A stretch of 30,649 bases of DNA from Clostridia bacterium (GCA_900770685.1 CAAGLC010000082.1:1-30649); one strand, 5' to 3'. Counted from the first letter of the stretch, positions 1-6,038 are shown. Notes: generated by a model not told the origin, from the letters alone. A program made the numbers and translations.

Positions 1-1
1 A

Positions 2-175
2 AAATTATGGTTCGGCGTAGGCTTAGGTTTCTTTGCTAACGTTTTGTTCTTCATCCCGAACGTTATTTTTTGCATAATTAAAGGATTATTGTGGATTATT
101 TTCGGTTTATATTTCTTGTTTGTTCGCCCCATCAAACTTAAATTCTCAAAGAGATATAGCAAGAGAAAAAAATAA
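2..175 (+). CDS. C-terminal end of a hydrophobic membrane protein (5' truncated by window edge)
   Basis: An open frame enters from the left edge and stops at TAA 173-175, giving 57 residues. The visible part is dominated by aromatic and aliphatic residues (two likely membrane segments, around FFANVLFFIPNVIFCII and LLWIIFGLYFLFV) and ends in a basic tail rich in Lys and Arg (KFSKRYSKRKK), as expected for a cytoplasmic end. A strong hairpin terminator follows 10 bases later, supporting a real gene end. The family cannot be named from this fragment. The alternative frame from base 1 stops within 50 bases. Confidence 0.6.
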   Translation, partial: KLWFGVGLGFFANVLFFIPNVIFCIIKGLLWIIFGLYFLFVRPIKLKFSKRYSKRKK

Positions 176-185
176 GTCAATAATT

Positions 186-216
186 AATATCCACCTAAGA
201 AGGTGGATATTTTTTT
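186..216 (+). terminator. Rho-independent terminator of the left-edge gene
   Basis: A perfect 11-bp stem (186-196 with 201-211, arms AATATCCACCT/AGGTGGATATT) with loop AAGA is followed by a T run on the plus strand. It lies directly after the stop of the left-edge gene. Confidence 0.85.
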
Positions 217-223
217 AATATTA

Positions 224-247
224 AAGCCCCCTACTATTAGGGGGCTT
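224..247 (-). terminator. Hairpin terminator of the amino-acid transporter operon
   Basis: A perfect 10-bp stem (224-233 with 238-247, AAGCCCCCTA/TAGGGGGCTT) with a 4-base loop lies just past the stop of the TSCPD gene read on the minus strand. The minus-strand T run is short and interrupted, so it may act in both directions together with the neighbouring plus-strand terminator. Confidence 0.65.
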
Positions 248-253
248 ATTTAA

Positions 254-511
254 TTATTTTTCTTGTTTTTCATACGCTTCTCTTACTGCTATAGACAACT
301 GGTCTGCGCATGAAGTCGGACGAAAGCCACAAGTATTTCCTTTTAATTTGCTTTCTATTTCTTCCACGGTATATCCGTCAAGAACTTTTGATAATGCTTT
401 TAGATTACCGTTACAACCGCCTATAAAATTAATATTAGTTATAACGTTTCCGTTTATATCGAAATTTATTTCAGACGAGCACACGGATTTAGTCTTATAT
501 TTATATTTCAT
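254..511 (-). CDS. TSCPD-domain protein (TIGR03905-like)
   Basis: An 85-residue protein with conserved GGCNGNL, CGFRPTSCADQL and four Cys (11, 33, 61, 68). This pattern matches the small stand-alone TSCPD proteins (TIGR03905 family); the same domain is found at the C-terminus of B12-dependent ribonucleotide reductases. The Cys residues suggest metal binding, but the function is unknown. Length is normal for the family. It starts at ATG 509-511 with GGGAAAA upstream. It is the last gene of the importer operon, 12 bases after the ATPase gene, and is followed by a hairpin terminator. The family call is firm; any link with amino-acid uptake is only inferred from co-transcription. Confidence 0.85.
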   Translation of the reverse strand: MKYKYKTKSVCSSEINFDINGNVITNINFIGGCNGNLKALSKVLDGYTVEEIESKLKGNTCGFRPTSCADQLSIAVREAYEKQEK

Positions 512-523
512 ACCGTTTTCCCT

Positions 524-1309
524 TTATAATACCTTCGACAAGAATTCTTTTAATCTTTCGTTCTTAGGCTCTCCAAAAAACTCCTTAGGAGTATTTTCTT
601 CCTTTATTATGCCTTCGTCAATAAAAATTATTCTACTTGCAACCTCTCTCGCAAAGCCCATTTCGTGCGTAACTATTACCATAGTCATACCCGCTTTCGC
701 AAGGTCTGTCATAACTGCCAAAACCTCACCAACCATTTCGGGATCAAGTGCAGACGTCGGTTCGTCAAAAAGCATTACGTCCGGCTCCATAGCAAGAGCA
801 CGAACTATCGCAACCCTTTGTTTCTGCCCACCAGACAAGGCCGAGGGATAATCTTTTGCCCTATCCTTAAGCCCAACTTTTTCTAATAACTCAAGCGCCA
901 TTTTCTCGGCTTCTTCCTTGGGCATTTTCTTTAGTTTTATAGGAGCAAGCGTGATATTATCGATAATATTCATATTCGCAAATAGGTTAAACGATTGGAA
1001 AACCATGCCTATTTTTTGACGATGTATATTTATTTCCTTATCTCGTTTGCCCTTTTTATCGGCTTCATCATAAATATACTCTCCTTCAAATATGATATGT
1101 CCACCGTTTGGTTGCTCTAACAGATTTAAGCATCTTAAAAAAGTTGATTTTCCGCATCCTGATGGACCTATCACCGCGACGACTTCGCCCTTTTTAATAT
1201 CAATATTAATACCGTTAAGAACGTTGTTATCGCCAAAATTCTTGCAAAGGTTTCTAACCTCTATCAATACTTCAGAGGTTTGTTGTAAATCTAAATTAGC
1301 GTCTATCAC
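524..1309 (-). CDS. Polar amino-acid ABC transporter, ATP-binding protein (GlnQ/HisP type)
   Basis: The 261-residue ATPase would power uptake of a polar amino acid across the cytoplasmic membrane with the adjacent permease and binding protein. Visible motifs are Walker A GPSGCGKST (48-56), signature LSGGQKQR, Walker B VMLFDEPTSALD and the switch histidine in VTHEMGFA. The order and spacing are those of the GlnQ/HisP/ArtM group of polar amino-acid importers. An N-terminal extension of about 15 residues precedes the first strand. The start overlaps the end of the permease gene by 14 bases, implying translational coupling. Substrate cannot be read from the ATPase; glutamine, arginine, cystine and histidine systems look alike here. 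Confidence 0.93.
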   Translation of the reverse strand: MIDANLDLQQTSEVLIEVRNLCKNFGDNNVLNGINIDIKKGEVVAVIGPSGCGKSTFLRCLNLLEQPNGGHIIFEGEYIYDEADKKGKRDKEINIHRQKIGMVFQSFNLFANMNIIDNITLAPIKLKKMPKEEAEKMALELLEKVGLKDRAKDYPSALSGGQKQRVAIVRALAMEPDVMLFDEPTSALDPEMVGEVLAVMTDLAKAGMTMVIVTHEMGFAREVASRIIFIDEGIIKEENTPKEFFGEPKNERLKEFLSKVL

Positions 1310-1994
1310 TCTTTGCCAACCTCCTTTCCAAGAATTTAACTAGTAAAGATATAATGTACACAATTGCAAAATATGATATAGCGAGCATTATATACGGGAT
1401 AAAATATTCGTAGGTCGATTCCGCAATAGCCTTGAAAGATTTTGTTAAATCGGTAACGGCAATTAAACTTAGTACGGACGTTTCCTTAATTAAAGAAATA
1501 AACTCGTTGCCTAAAGTCGGTAAAATATTCTTAAACGCCTGAGGTATCACTATCCTTAACATTGTTTGAGAATATCCAAAACCTAAGCTTCGACCTGCTT
1601 CCATTTGCCCCTTATCAACTGAATTAATACCGCCCCTCATTATTTCAGAAATGTACGCCGAAGAGTTTAGCCCAAAAATTACGCCTGCTTCCGCAACGTC
1701 GCCAATAATTAGTCCCATTGCGGGAAATACTGCATAGTGCAATAAAAGAAGTTGGACTACGATAGGTGTTCCTCTAAATATCGCAACGTAGCCGTCACAC
1801 ACCTTCTTTAACACCATAATCAACGGATTTTTAGACGGTGTCAATTTTATTACGGCAATAAGGCTACCTAAAATAAAACCTAAAAGCAAACCAAACACTG
1901 CGATCATCGCAGTGTTTGCTAAGCCCTCTATAGTCAATTTATAACCAGCTTGTGTTATAAATTTATCATAAAAAGTGTTCCATGCCAAAGCCAT
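1296..1994 (-). CDS. Polar amino-acid ABC transporter permease (HisM/GlnP type)
   Basis: A 232-residue integral membrane protein with about five hydrophobic segments. It has the family EAA-like coupling motif in EAGRSLGFGYSQTMLRIVIP, followed by QAFKNILPTLGNEFISLIK, which in characterised relatives contacts the ATPase. The N-terminal half carries the ANTAMIAVFGLLLGFILG stretch usual in this family. It probably works as a homodimer because no second permease gene is present. Its ATG lies 2 bases after the stop of the binding-protein gene, leaving no room for a longer binding protein. Length is typical. Confidence 0.92.
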   Translation of the reverse strand: MALAWNTFYDKFITQAGYKLTIEGLANTAMIAVFGLLLGFILGSLIAVIKLTPSKNPLIMVLKKVCDGYVAIFRGTPIVVQLLLLHYAVFPAMGLIIGDVAEAGVIFGLNSSAYISEIMRGGINSVDKGQMEAGRSLGFGYSQTMLRIVIPQAFKNILPTLGNEFISLIKETSVLSLIAVTDLTKSFKAIAESTYEYFIPYIMLAISYFAIVYIISLLVKFLERRLAKSDRR

Positions 1995-1996
1995 AA

Positions 1997-2860
1997 TTAT
2001 TTGCTAAGTTTACCATTTATTGAGTTTACAATCATTAACGAAGGTTGTTTATCAAGTATAACGGCGTTGACTTTACCGTTGCTTAAGTCTTGCATTGCAA
2101 GTGCGCCGGTATCGTACGATTTGGTAGTTAAATTAGTAAATCCATCATATCCAAAACCATCGTCACCTGCAGAATACATATATCCAGTAGTACCCTTTTG
2201 CGTTCCAATTTTGTAGTTTGCGCCCATTGATGCAAGAATTTCTTCAACGTCGCTAGCAGTTTCGCATGCATCAAAAGTGGTGTCGCTTTCTAATACGGTG
2301 ATTACTTGAGCTGAAGTATAATATCCTTCGGTAAAGTCAACTTGTTCTAAACGTTCCGCATTTACGGTCATACCCGCCATAGCAATATCAACTTCACCGT
2401 TTTGAACTGCAGGAATTAATCCATCAAAGTCCATATCGTTAATGTAAAGAGTTTTATCCAACTCGGTTGCAAGTATTGATGCAATTTGCATATCTACACC
2501 AGTAAGCTTTGCACCATTGTACATTTCAAATGGTGGGAAGTATGCGTTAGTACCTACAACTAAGTATTGATCCCTATTTGCTTGCGTCGGAGCAGCAGGA
2601 TTTACATATTCGAAAGTAGCATCACCAGTAAAGAAAGAATCGATTAAGGTCGTTAATTCCCCACTGTCTATCATATCAATCAAAATCGCATTAACTGAAT
2701 CCTTCAACTCAGTATTTCCTTTTGCGATTGCAAACGCATAAGTTTCTTCGGTTAATTCAATGTCCTTAACCTTTAATTTTTCACCACCGCAAGCGGTAAG
2801 TCCTAAACAACAAGCCACCGACAATAATGCAGTTAACATAATTGCTAATATTTTTTTCAT
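1997..2860 (-). CDS. Amino-acid ABC transporter substrate-binding lipoprotein with circularly permuted domain order
   Basis: A 287-residue family-3 solute-binding protein. A lipoprotein signal (residues 1-24, lipobox LTAC, Cys24) anchors it outside the membrane. Residues 98-190 match the usual mature N-terminus (VGTNAYFPPFE, GVDMQIASILATEL, FDGLIPAVQNGEVDIAMAGMT), and residues 215-280 the second lobe (IGTQKGTTG, VNAVILDKQPS). The protein then stops at NGKLSK, where the family normally continues with a closing segment of the form LTEE-YGIAVKKGN-ELLDKVN. That segment is instead found at the front, at residues 31-78 (ELTEETYAFAIAKGNTELKD), followed by a linker at about 79-97. A good ribosome site AAAGGAG and a consensus promoter precede it. 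The family call is firm; permutation is inferred from motif order. Confidence 0.9.
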   Translation of the reverse strand: MKKILAIMLTALLSVACCLGLTACGGEKLKVKDIELTEETYAFAIAKGNTELKDSVNAILIDMIDSGELTTLIDSFFTGDATFEYVNPAAPTQANRDQYLVVGTNAYFPPFEMYNGAKLTGVDMQIASILATELDKTLYINDMDFDGLIPAVQNGEVDIAMAGMTVNAERLEQVDFTEGYYTSAQVITVLESDTTFDACETASDVEEILASMGANYKIGTQKGTTGYMYSAGDDGFGYDGFTNLTTKSYDTGALAMQDLSNGKVNAVILDKQPSLMIVNSINGKLSK

Positions 2861-2896
2861 TTCGTTCTCCTTTTTGTATAAAAAACTTTTTCTTAA

Positions 2897-2925
2897 ATTA
2901 TATGCCTTTATTTTTTATTTGTCAA
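2897..2925 (-). promoter_or_regulatory. Housekeeping sigma promoter of the amino-acid importer operon
   Basis: Read on the minus strand, TTGACA (2920-2925), a 17-base spacer and TATAAT (2897-2902) match the consensus exactly. The expected transcript start near 2890 leaves a leader of about 30 bases with AAAGGAG, so there is no room for a riboswitch. Confidence 0.9.
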
Positions 2926-3103
2926 ACATTTTTTAAAATATTCATAAAAATTTACATTTTAATGAATATATTGCATTTTTATGCGCATATTTATTTGTTT
3001 TATGAAAATTTTTAGATATCGAAAAATAAAAGTGACGTTGTTTTACGTCTTTTTTCACCAGTAGCTATAACACTTAGCCGTACAAAACCAAAACTCGTAT
3101 AAA
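2926..3103. other. AT-rich intergenic stretch with candidate operator halves
   Basis: No gene is seen. TATTCAT (2939-2945) and ATGAATA (2962-2968) form an inverted pair just upstream of the importer -35 box and resemble half-sites of arginine-repressor boxes. A short hairpin (GACGT/ACGTC) followed by six T occurs around 3033-3052 on the plus strand. Neither has independent support. Confidence 0.3.
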
Positions 3104-3137
3104 AAAAGCCTAAACCAGAAAATTGGTTTAGGCTTTT
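3101..3137 (-). terminator. Terminator downstream of the HTH gene and first tRNA-Ser relic
   Basis: A 14-bp stem (3104-3117 with 3124-3137) is followed on the minus strand by seven T. It lies immediately beyond the 12-base tRNA-3'-end copy at 3140-3151. Confidence 0.85.
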
Positions 3138-3139
3138 AG

Positions 3140-3151
3140 TGGCGGAGAGTG
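3140..3151 (-). repeat. Relic of tRNA-Ser 3' end (candidate attachment site, distal)
   Basis: TGGCGGAGAGTG is identical to the last 12 bases of tRNA-Ser(UGA) at 4548-4559 (minus-strand CACTCTCCGCCA, including the encoded CCA). As at the intact tRNA, a terminator hairpin follows directly. This is consistent with an attachment-site copy left by integration at the tRNA. Confidence 0.5.
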
Positions 3152-3163
3152 TGAAACGTAAAA

Positions 3164-3379
3164 CTATTTAGAATTAAAACCAACTAACTCATCAATTGAT
3201 ACGTTAAAAAATTTGGCAAGTGAGATTAAACAATACATACTAGGTTCTCGTAAACCATTCTCCCATAAACTAATAACCCCTTTACTTACTCCAATTGCTT
3301 TCGCTAATTCTACTTGCCCTATATTCTTTTCAAGTCTAAGTTCTTTTAAATTTACTTTAAAGTTGTTTTTGTAATTCAT
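3164..3379 (-). CDS. XRE-family helix-turn-helix repressor
   Basis: A 71-residue protein consisting almost only of a Cro/CI-type HTH domain (residues 10-67): LKELRLEKNIGQVELAKAIG is helices 1-2, VSKGVISLWENGLREPS the recognition helix and turn, and FFNVSIDELVGF the last helix. It should bind DNA as a dimer in the cytoplasm. Two near-identical palindromes lie in the divergent promoter region: one sits 13-30 bases upstream of its own ATG, the other fills the spacer of the promoter of the opposing zinc-ribbon gene. Autorepression and control of the neighbour are therefore likely. No clear ribosome site precedes the ATG, so the start is slightly uncertain. It is followed by a tRNA relic and a terminator. 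Confidence 0.9.
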   Translation of the reverse strand: MNYKNNFKVNLKELRLEKNIGQVELAKAIGVSKGVISLWENGLREPSMYCLISLAKFFNVSIDELVGFNSK

Positions 3380-3391
3380 AATATTAATATT

Positions 3392-3409
3392 TTCTCACAA
3401 TTGTAAGAA
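3392..3409. promoter_or_regulatory. Operator O1 of the HTH repressor
   Basis: An 18-bp palindrome, TTCTCACAATTGTAAGAA, with one mismatched pair, shares its core ACAATTGT with the perfect copy 29 bp away (centre to centre). It lies just upstream of the HTH start codon. Binding by that repressor is inferred. Confidence 0.7.
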
Positions 3410-3415
3410 AAATAC

Positions 3416-3445
3416 TTGACATCTTACAATTGTAAGATATATAAT
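3416..3445 (+). promoter_or_regulatory. Promoter of the zinc-ribbon gene with embedded operator O2
   Basis: TTGACA (3416-3421), an 18-base spacer and TATAAT (3440-3445) form a strong promoter. The perfect 18-bp palindrome ATCTTACAATTGTAAGAT (3421-3438) occupies practically the whole spacer, so a bound repressor would exclude RNA polymerase. Confidence 0.85.
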
Positions 3446-3476
3446 ATGATTGTATAAAATACAAAGGAGAAAACAT

Positions 3477-3803
3477 ATGAAATTTTGTTCAAAATGCGGT
3501 AAAGAAATTCATGAAGAAGCAGAACTTTGCATTCATTGCGGTTGTAGAGTTAAAAATGAACCTATAATTTATAGTGACGACGGAAGAAATACGGTTAGAT
3601 TTTTACTTACATTCTTCCTTGGATGGATAGGTAGTTTCATTATTAACCATACAAGTTTAAAGCCTAATGGATGGAAGTCTAGAACTTGTGCATACTTTTT
3701 CTTACCTATGATAACGTTTGGTATCTATGGTTTAGTAGCATCTATCTGCAATTTTTCTTTTAGCGCTAAAAAGTCATCTAATATTGGATATTTTAAGGAC
3801 TAA
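3477..3803 (+). CDS. Zinc-ribbon small membrane protein under HTH control
   Basis: Start chosen at ATG 3477, behind AAAGGAGA (3464-3470); an in-frame TTG at 3450 lies too close to the transcript start. The 108-residue product opens with a zinc ribbon (CSKCGKEI...CIHCGC, Cys at 4, 7, 18 and 21). After a polar linker come two hydrophobic segments (FLLTFFLGWIGSFII and FFLPMITFGIYGLVASIC). This layout is common in small zinc-ribbon/TM2-like proteins of unknown function in Firmicutes. It is transcribed divergently from the HTH repressor, whose operator lies in its promoter, so it is probably the repressor's main target. A terminator follows. No function can be assigned. Confidence 0.85.
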   Translation: MKFCSKCGKEIHEEAELCIHCGCRVKNEPIIYSDDGRNTVRFLLTFFLGWIGSFIINHTSLKPNGWKSRTCAYFFLPMITFGIYGLVASICNFSFSAKKSSNIGYFKD

Positions 3804-3824
3804 TATTAAAAATTTTATATCACA

Positions 3825-3852
3825 AAAAAGGTCTATAATTAGACCTTTTTTT
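3825..3852 (+). terminator. Terminator of the zinc-ribbon gene
   Basis: An 11-bp stem (3825-3835 with 3840-3850, AAAAAGGTCTA/TAGACCTTTTT) with loop TAAT ends in a T run on the plus strand, 22 bases after the stop codon. Confidence 0.9.
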
Positions 3853-3913
3853 GTTAAAGAAAATATCTTAGCATAAAACTAAAGTTTCGAATCCCTCATA
3901 TACCTATAAAACA

Positions 3914-3947
3914 AAAAAACCTATACCCAACTTGGGTATAGGTTTTT
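3914..3947 (-). terminator. Hairpin terminator beside the second tRNA-Ser relic
   Basis: A long stem (arms AAAAACCTATACCCA and TGGGTATAGGTTTTT, loop about 3 bases) is followed by seven T on the minus strand. It directly follows the tRNA-3'-end copy at 3950-3961, but no minus-strand gene precedes it. That fits a displaced tRNA tail. Confidence 0.8.
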
Positions 3948-3949
3948 CG

Positions 3950-3961
3950 TGGCGGAGTGTG
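3950..3961 (-). repeat. Relic of tRNA-Ser 3' end (candidate attachment site, middle)
   Basis: TGGCGGAGTGTG matches the final 12 bases of tRNA-Ser(UGA) at 11 of 12 positions and the relic at 3140 over a slightly longer span with one mismatch. It is again followed on the minus strand by a terminator hairpin. Confidence 0.45.
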
Positions 3962-3991
3962 TGCTTCACTCATTGAACTCTTGATTGAGTT

Positions 3992-4022
3992 TTGACATAC
4001 TCGTTGTTTTTTTCACTAAAAT
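3992..4022 (+). promoter_or_regulatory. Possible promoter of the cupin gene
   Basis: TTGACA (3992-3997) is followed after 19 bases by TAAAAT (4017-4022). The -35 is consensus but the spacer is long, so the assignment is tentative. Otherwise 3853-4076 holds only the relic and hairpin. Confidence 0.4.
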
Positions 4023-4076
4023 GTCTTGATTAACATACAATATAGTATTAGATTTTACTATTTAGGAGGAATATAA

Positions 4077-4502
4077 ATGATTGAAAACGATTGGTGTAGT
4101 ATATGCGAAAAGAATTTTTCGCCCATTATTAACGTAAAAAAATTGACGTGTTTAAACGATTATTTTAGAAAAGAAATTTGGACAGGTACATATTCGCAAA
4201 TTACGGCTATGTCTATTCCCGCTGGTGGAGAAATCGGATTAGAACTTCATAATGACCTCGACCAAATTTTAGTTGTTGAATACGGCATTGCATCAGTTTA
4301 CACAGGCAAAACAAAAAACAGTGTAGTTTTTAAAGGTTGCGCCAACATGGAGTGTGCGGTGGTTATACCCGCTGGCACATATCACAACATTATTAACGAA
4401 CAATCTTGTCCGTTAAAACTTTTTTCCATCTATGCTCCACCAAAACATCCCGTAGGCACTATTCACAAAACCAAGTTTGATAGTGATTTAGAAGATTATT
4501 AA
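4077..4502 (+). CDS. Single-domain cupin protein
   Basis: A 141-residue protein with a small beta-barrel cupin domain. Cupin motif 1 is recognisable in PAGGEIGLELHNDLDQILVVEYG (His81-type ligand, later Glu) and motif 2 in PAGTYHNIIN. The usual HxH pair of motif 1 is reduced to LHND, so the metal site may be altered. The N-terminal 40 residues contain Cys and an aromatic stretch not typical of the core. A strong ribosome site (TTTAGGAGGAA, 4060-4070) sets the start. It stands alone between two tRNA-Ser tail copies, with its own terminator 14 bases downstream. Many such cupins are isomerases, sensors or sugar-binding proteins; the substrate cannot be told. Confidence 0.85.
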   Translation: MIENDWCSICEKNFSPIINVKKLTCLNDYFRKEIWTGTYSQITAMSIPAGGEIGLELHNDLDQILVVEYGIASVYTGKTKNSVVFKGCANMECAVVIPAGTYHNIINEQSCPLKLFSIYAPPKHPVGTIHKTKFDSDLEDY

Positions 4503-4516
4503 ACATGTAAAACTGA

Positions 4517-4543
4517 AAAAGGACACCGTTCTGGTGTCCTTTT
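4517..4543. terminator. Bidirectional terminator between cupin gene and tRNA-Ser
   Basis: An 11-bp stem (4517-4527 with 4533-4543, AAAAGGACACC/GGTGTCCTTTT) has T runs on both strands. It ends the plus-strand cupin gene and the minus-strand tRNA. Confidence 0.9.
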
Positions 4544-4547
4544 CTCT

Positions 4548-4636
4548 TGGCGGAGAGTGAGGGATTCGAACCCCCGTGGGCTTGCACCCAAACGGTTTTC
4601 AAGACCGCCTCGTTATGACCGCTTCGATAACTCTCC
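4548..4636 (-). tRNA. tRNA-Ser (anticodon UGA)
   Basis: The 89-base class II tRNA has a seven-pair acceptor stem (GGAGAGT/ACTCTCC), discriminator G and encoded CCA. The anticodon loop CTTGAAA gives anticodon UGA, reading UCA-type serine codons. A long variable arm (GGGTGCAAGCCC region) and the T arm GGGGGTTCGAATCCC complete the serine fold. A promoter lies upstream and a terminator directly downstream. Its last 12 bases recur at 3140 and 3950, marking it as an integration target. Confidence 0.97.
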
Positions 4637-4668
4637 ATTTTAGCTCGCTTTTTCTAGCGAGCCATTTT

Positions 4669-4697
4669 ATTTTACATTATTTATAAAAAATTTGCAA
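4669..4697 (-). promoter_or_regulatory. Promoter of tRNA-Ser
   Basis: On the minus strand, TTGCAA (4692-4697), a 17-base spacer and TAAAAT (4669-4674) lie in the gap after comEB. A hairpin (GCTCGC/GCGAGC, 4644-4663) sits between this promoter and the tRNA and could guide 5' processing. Confidence 0.6.
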
Positions 4698-4705
4698 GTG
4701 TTTTT

Positions 4706-5167
4706 TTATGCTTTTTGCAAATCTTCAAATTTTATGAGTTCAACGTCTGATTGTTTGAATAGTTCTAGCGCAAATTCATCCGGATAACCGTTTTTATAGA
4801 TTACCCTTTTTACTCCTGAGTTTAATATCATCCTTGTACAAATTACGCAAGGTTGATGAGTTACGTACATAGTTGCGCCTTCTAGACTAACTCCTAATTT
4901 TGCTGCCTGAATAATTGCATTTTGTTCTGCGTGAACCGCATAACACACTTCTTGCATTGTTCCACTAGCTATATTTTTTACTCGCCTTAAGCATTCGCCT
5001 CGTTCTGCGCAACTTTCTATTCCGCTTGACGCTCCGTTATATCCCGTCGTTAAAATTCTTTTATCTCTAACGATTACCGCTCCAACGTGTCTATTGGATT
5101 GATAACAACTAGACCAATTAGCAACGGTTTCAGCCAGTTCCATAAATCTCTCATCCCATTTATTCAT
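4706..5167 (-). CDS. comEB: Deoxycytidylate (dCMP) deaminase / ComEB
   Basis: A 153-residue zinc enzyme of the cytidine/deoxycytidylate deaminase superfamily that turns dCMP into dUMP, the precursor of dTMP. The catalytic signature is visible: HAEQNAI (zinc His and proton-shuttling Glu) and PCVICTRMIL (two zinc Cys). A further Cys-rich insert (ESCAERGECLRR) is typical of dCMP deaminases. Length is normal. It lies 10 bases after nrdR and is probably co-transcribed, placing two controls of deoxynucleotide supply in one unit. No terminator is obvious before the tRNA-Ser promoter. Confidence 0.93.
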   Translation of the reverse strand: MNKWDERFMELAETVANWSSCYQSNRHVGAVIVRDKRILTTGYNGASSGIESCAERGECLRRVKNIASGTMQEVCYAVHAEQNAIIQAAKLGVSLEGATMYVTHQPCVICTRMILNSGVKRVIYKNGYPDEFALELFKQSDVELIKFEDLQKA

Positions 5168-5177
5168 TTGTTTTCCC

Positions 5178-5645
5178 CTATTTATTTTTTTTGTCTTTTT
5201 TTACCATCTTTTCAAGTTCTTTCATAAAAGACGTAGTATCGGTAAACGAACGATACACGGATGCAAAGCGAACGTAAGCAACCTCGTCTATATCCTTCAA
5301 ACCTTCACACACCATTTCTCCAAGTTCTTTACTCGTTACTTCTTGCGCCAAGGAATTGTATACTTTCTTTTGTATATCATCCACGAGTTTATCAATTTCT
5401 TGCGCAGAAACCGGTCTTTTTTCGCAAGATTTAATAATACCTACTTTTAATTTATTGGCATCAAACGCTTGTCTTGTACCGTTACTCTTGATTACGAATA
5501 TAGGCGTATTCTCAACCGTTTCATATGTCGTAAATCGTTTACCACAATTAATACACTCCCTTCTTCTTCTGATTATAGTACCATCCTCGGCGGATCTTGA
5601 GTCTATAACCTTACTGTCAAGGCAACCACAATACATACATTTCAT
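5178..5645 (-). CDS. nrdR: Transcriptional repressor NrdR of ribonucleotide reductase genes
   Basis: A 155-residue NrdR. The N-terminal zinc ribbon (Cys 3, 6, 31, 34) contains the near-invariant RRRRECINCGKRFTTYE, and an ATP-cone domain follows (about residues 48-138, beginning near FVIKSNGTRQAFD). In known NrdR proteins the cone senses dATP/ATP and controls binding to NrdR boxes upstream of nrd genes. No ribonucleotide reductase gene is in the window, so its targets lie elsewhere. The start ATG follows GAGGAG at a good distance. It is the first gene of the pair with comEB. Confidence 0.97.
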   Translation of the reverse strand: MKCMYCGCLDSKVIDSRSAEDGTIIRRRRECINCGKRFTTYETVENTPIFVIKSNGTRQAFDANKLKVGIIKSCEKRPVSAQEIDKLVDDIQKKVYNSLAQEVTSKELGEMVCEGLKDIDEVAYVRFASVYRSFTDTTSFMKELEKMVKKDKKNK

Positions 5646-5729
5646 AAATCTTCTCCTCGTTTAGTTGGTTTTTTATTAAAATTTTTATTTTTGCACACAA
5701 TAATTATATAGATTTAGGATATATTTACT

Positions 5730-6038
5730 ATGCAAATTTTTTTTATAGTTTTATTATGCGTTTATCTCGTTGCAATTAATTTCTACGGCGTATTAATTCT
5801 TCATTACCAAAAAAAGGCAAGAGAGCAAGGCGACGAAGAAAACATAACTATCGGCGATTCCAAACTTTTACTCACCGGATTACTCGGTGGGGCTACAGGT
5901 ATATATATTTTTATGTTTATATTTAAATATAGACTTAAAAGCCTTTTTCTTATGGTGTTTATACCGGTTTTTATCGCCGTTAACGTTTTTACCGTTATTT
6001 GGCTTTTACAAGGCAATCTTGGATTATATATTACCTAG
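5730..6038 (+). CDS. DUF1294-family small membrane protein
   Basis: The 102-residue protein has three to four hydrophobic segments: 1-25, about 46-64 and 69-95. The middle contains LLTGLLGGATGIYIFMFIFKYRLKS, which corresponds to the GG-containing turn and basic helix characteristic of DUF1294 proteins. The family's usual DKRRA motif appears weakly as HYQKKAREQG. Function is unknown. AGGA 10 bases before ATG 5730 is an acceptable ribosome site. It is divergent from nrdR and its stop codon overlaps that of nnr on the other strand, with no terminator between. Confidence 0.75.
   Translation: MQIFFIVLLCVYLVAINFYGVLILHYQKKAREQGDEENITIGDSKLLLTGLLGGATGIYIFMFIFKYRLKSLFLMVFIPVFIAVNVFTVIWLLQGNLGLYIT

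Noticed and set aside
348..851. Plus-strand open frame opposite the ABC ATPase and TSCPD genes
   Set aside because: It overlaps two well-supported minus genes, has no recognisable motif and no ribosome site; same reasoning for the other long antisense frames at 6093-6521, 7002-7385, 23191-23463, 28533-28877 and 29096-29485.
5690..5715. Possible NrdR box before nrdR (ACAATAATTATATAG)
   Set aside because: Only a partial match to the known 16-base box and no second copy, while NrdR boxes usually come in pairs.
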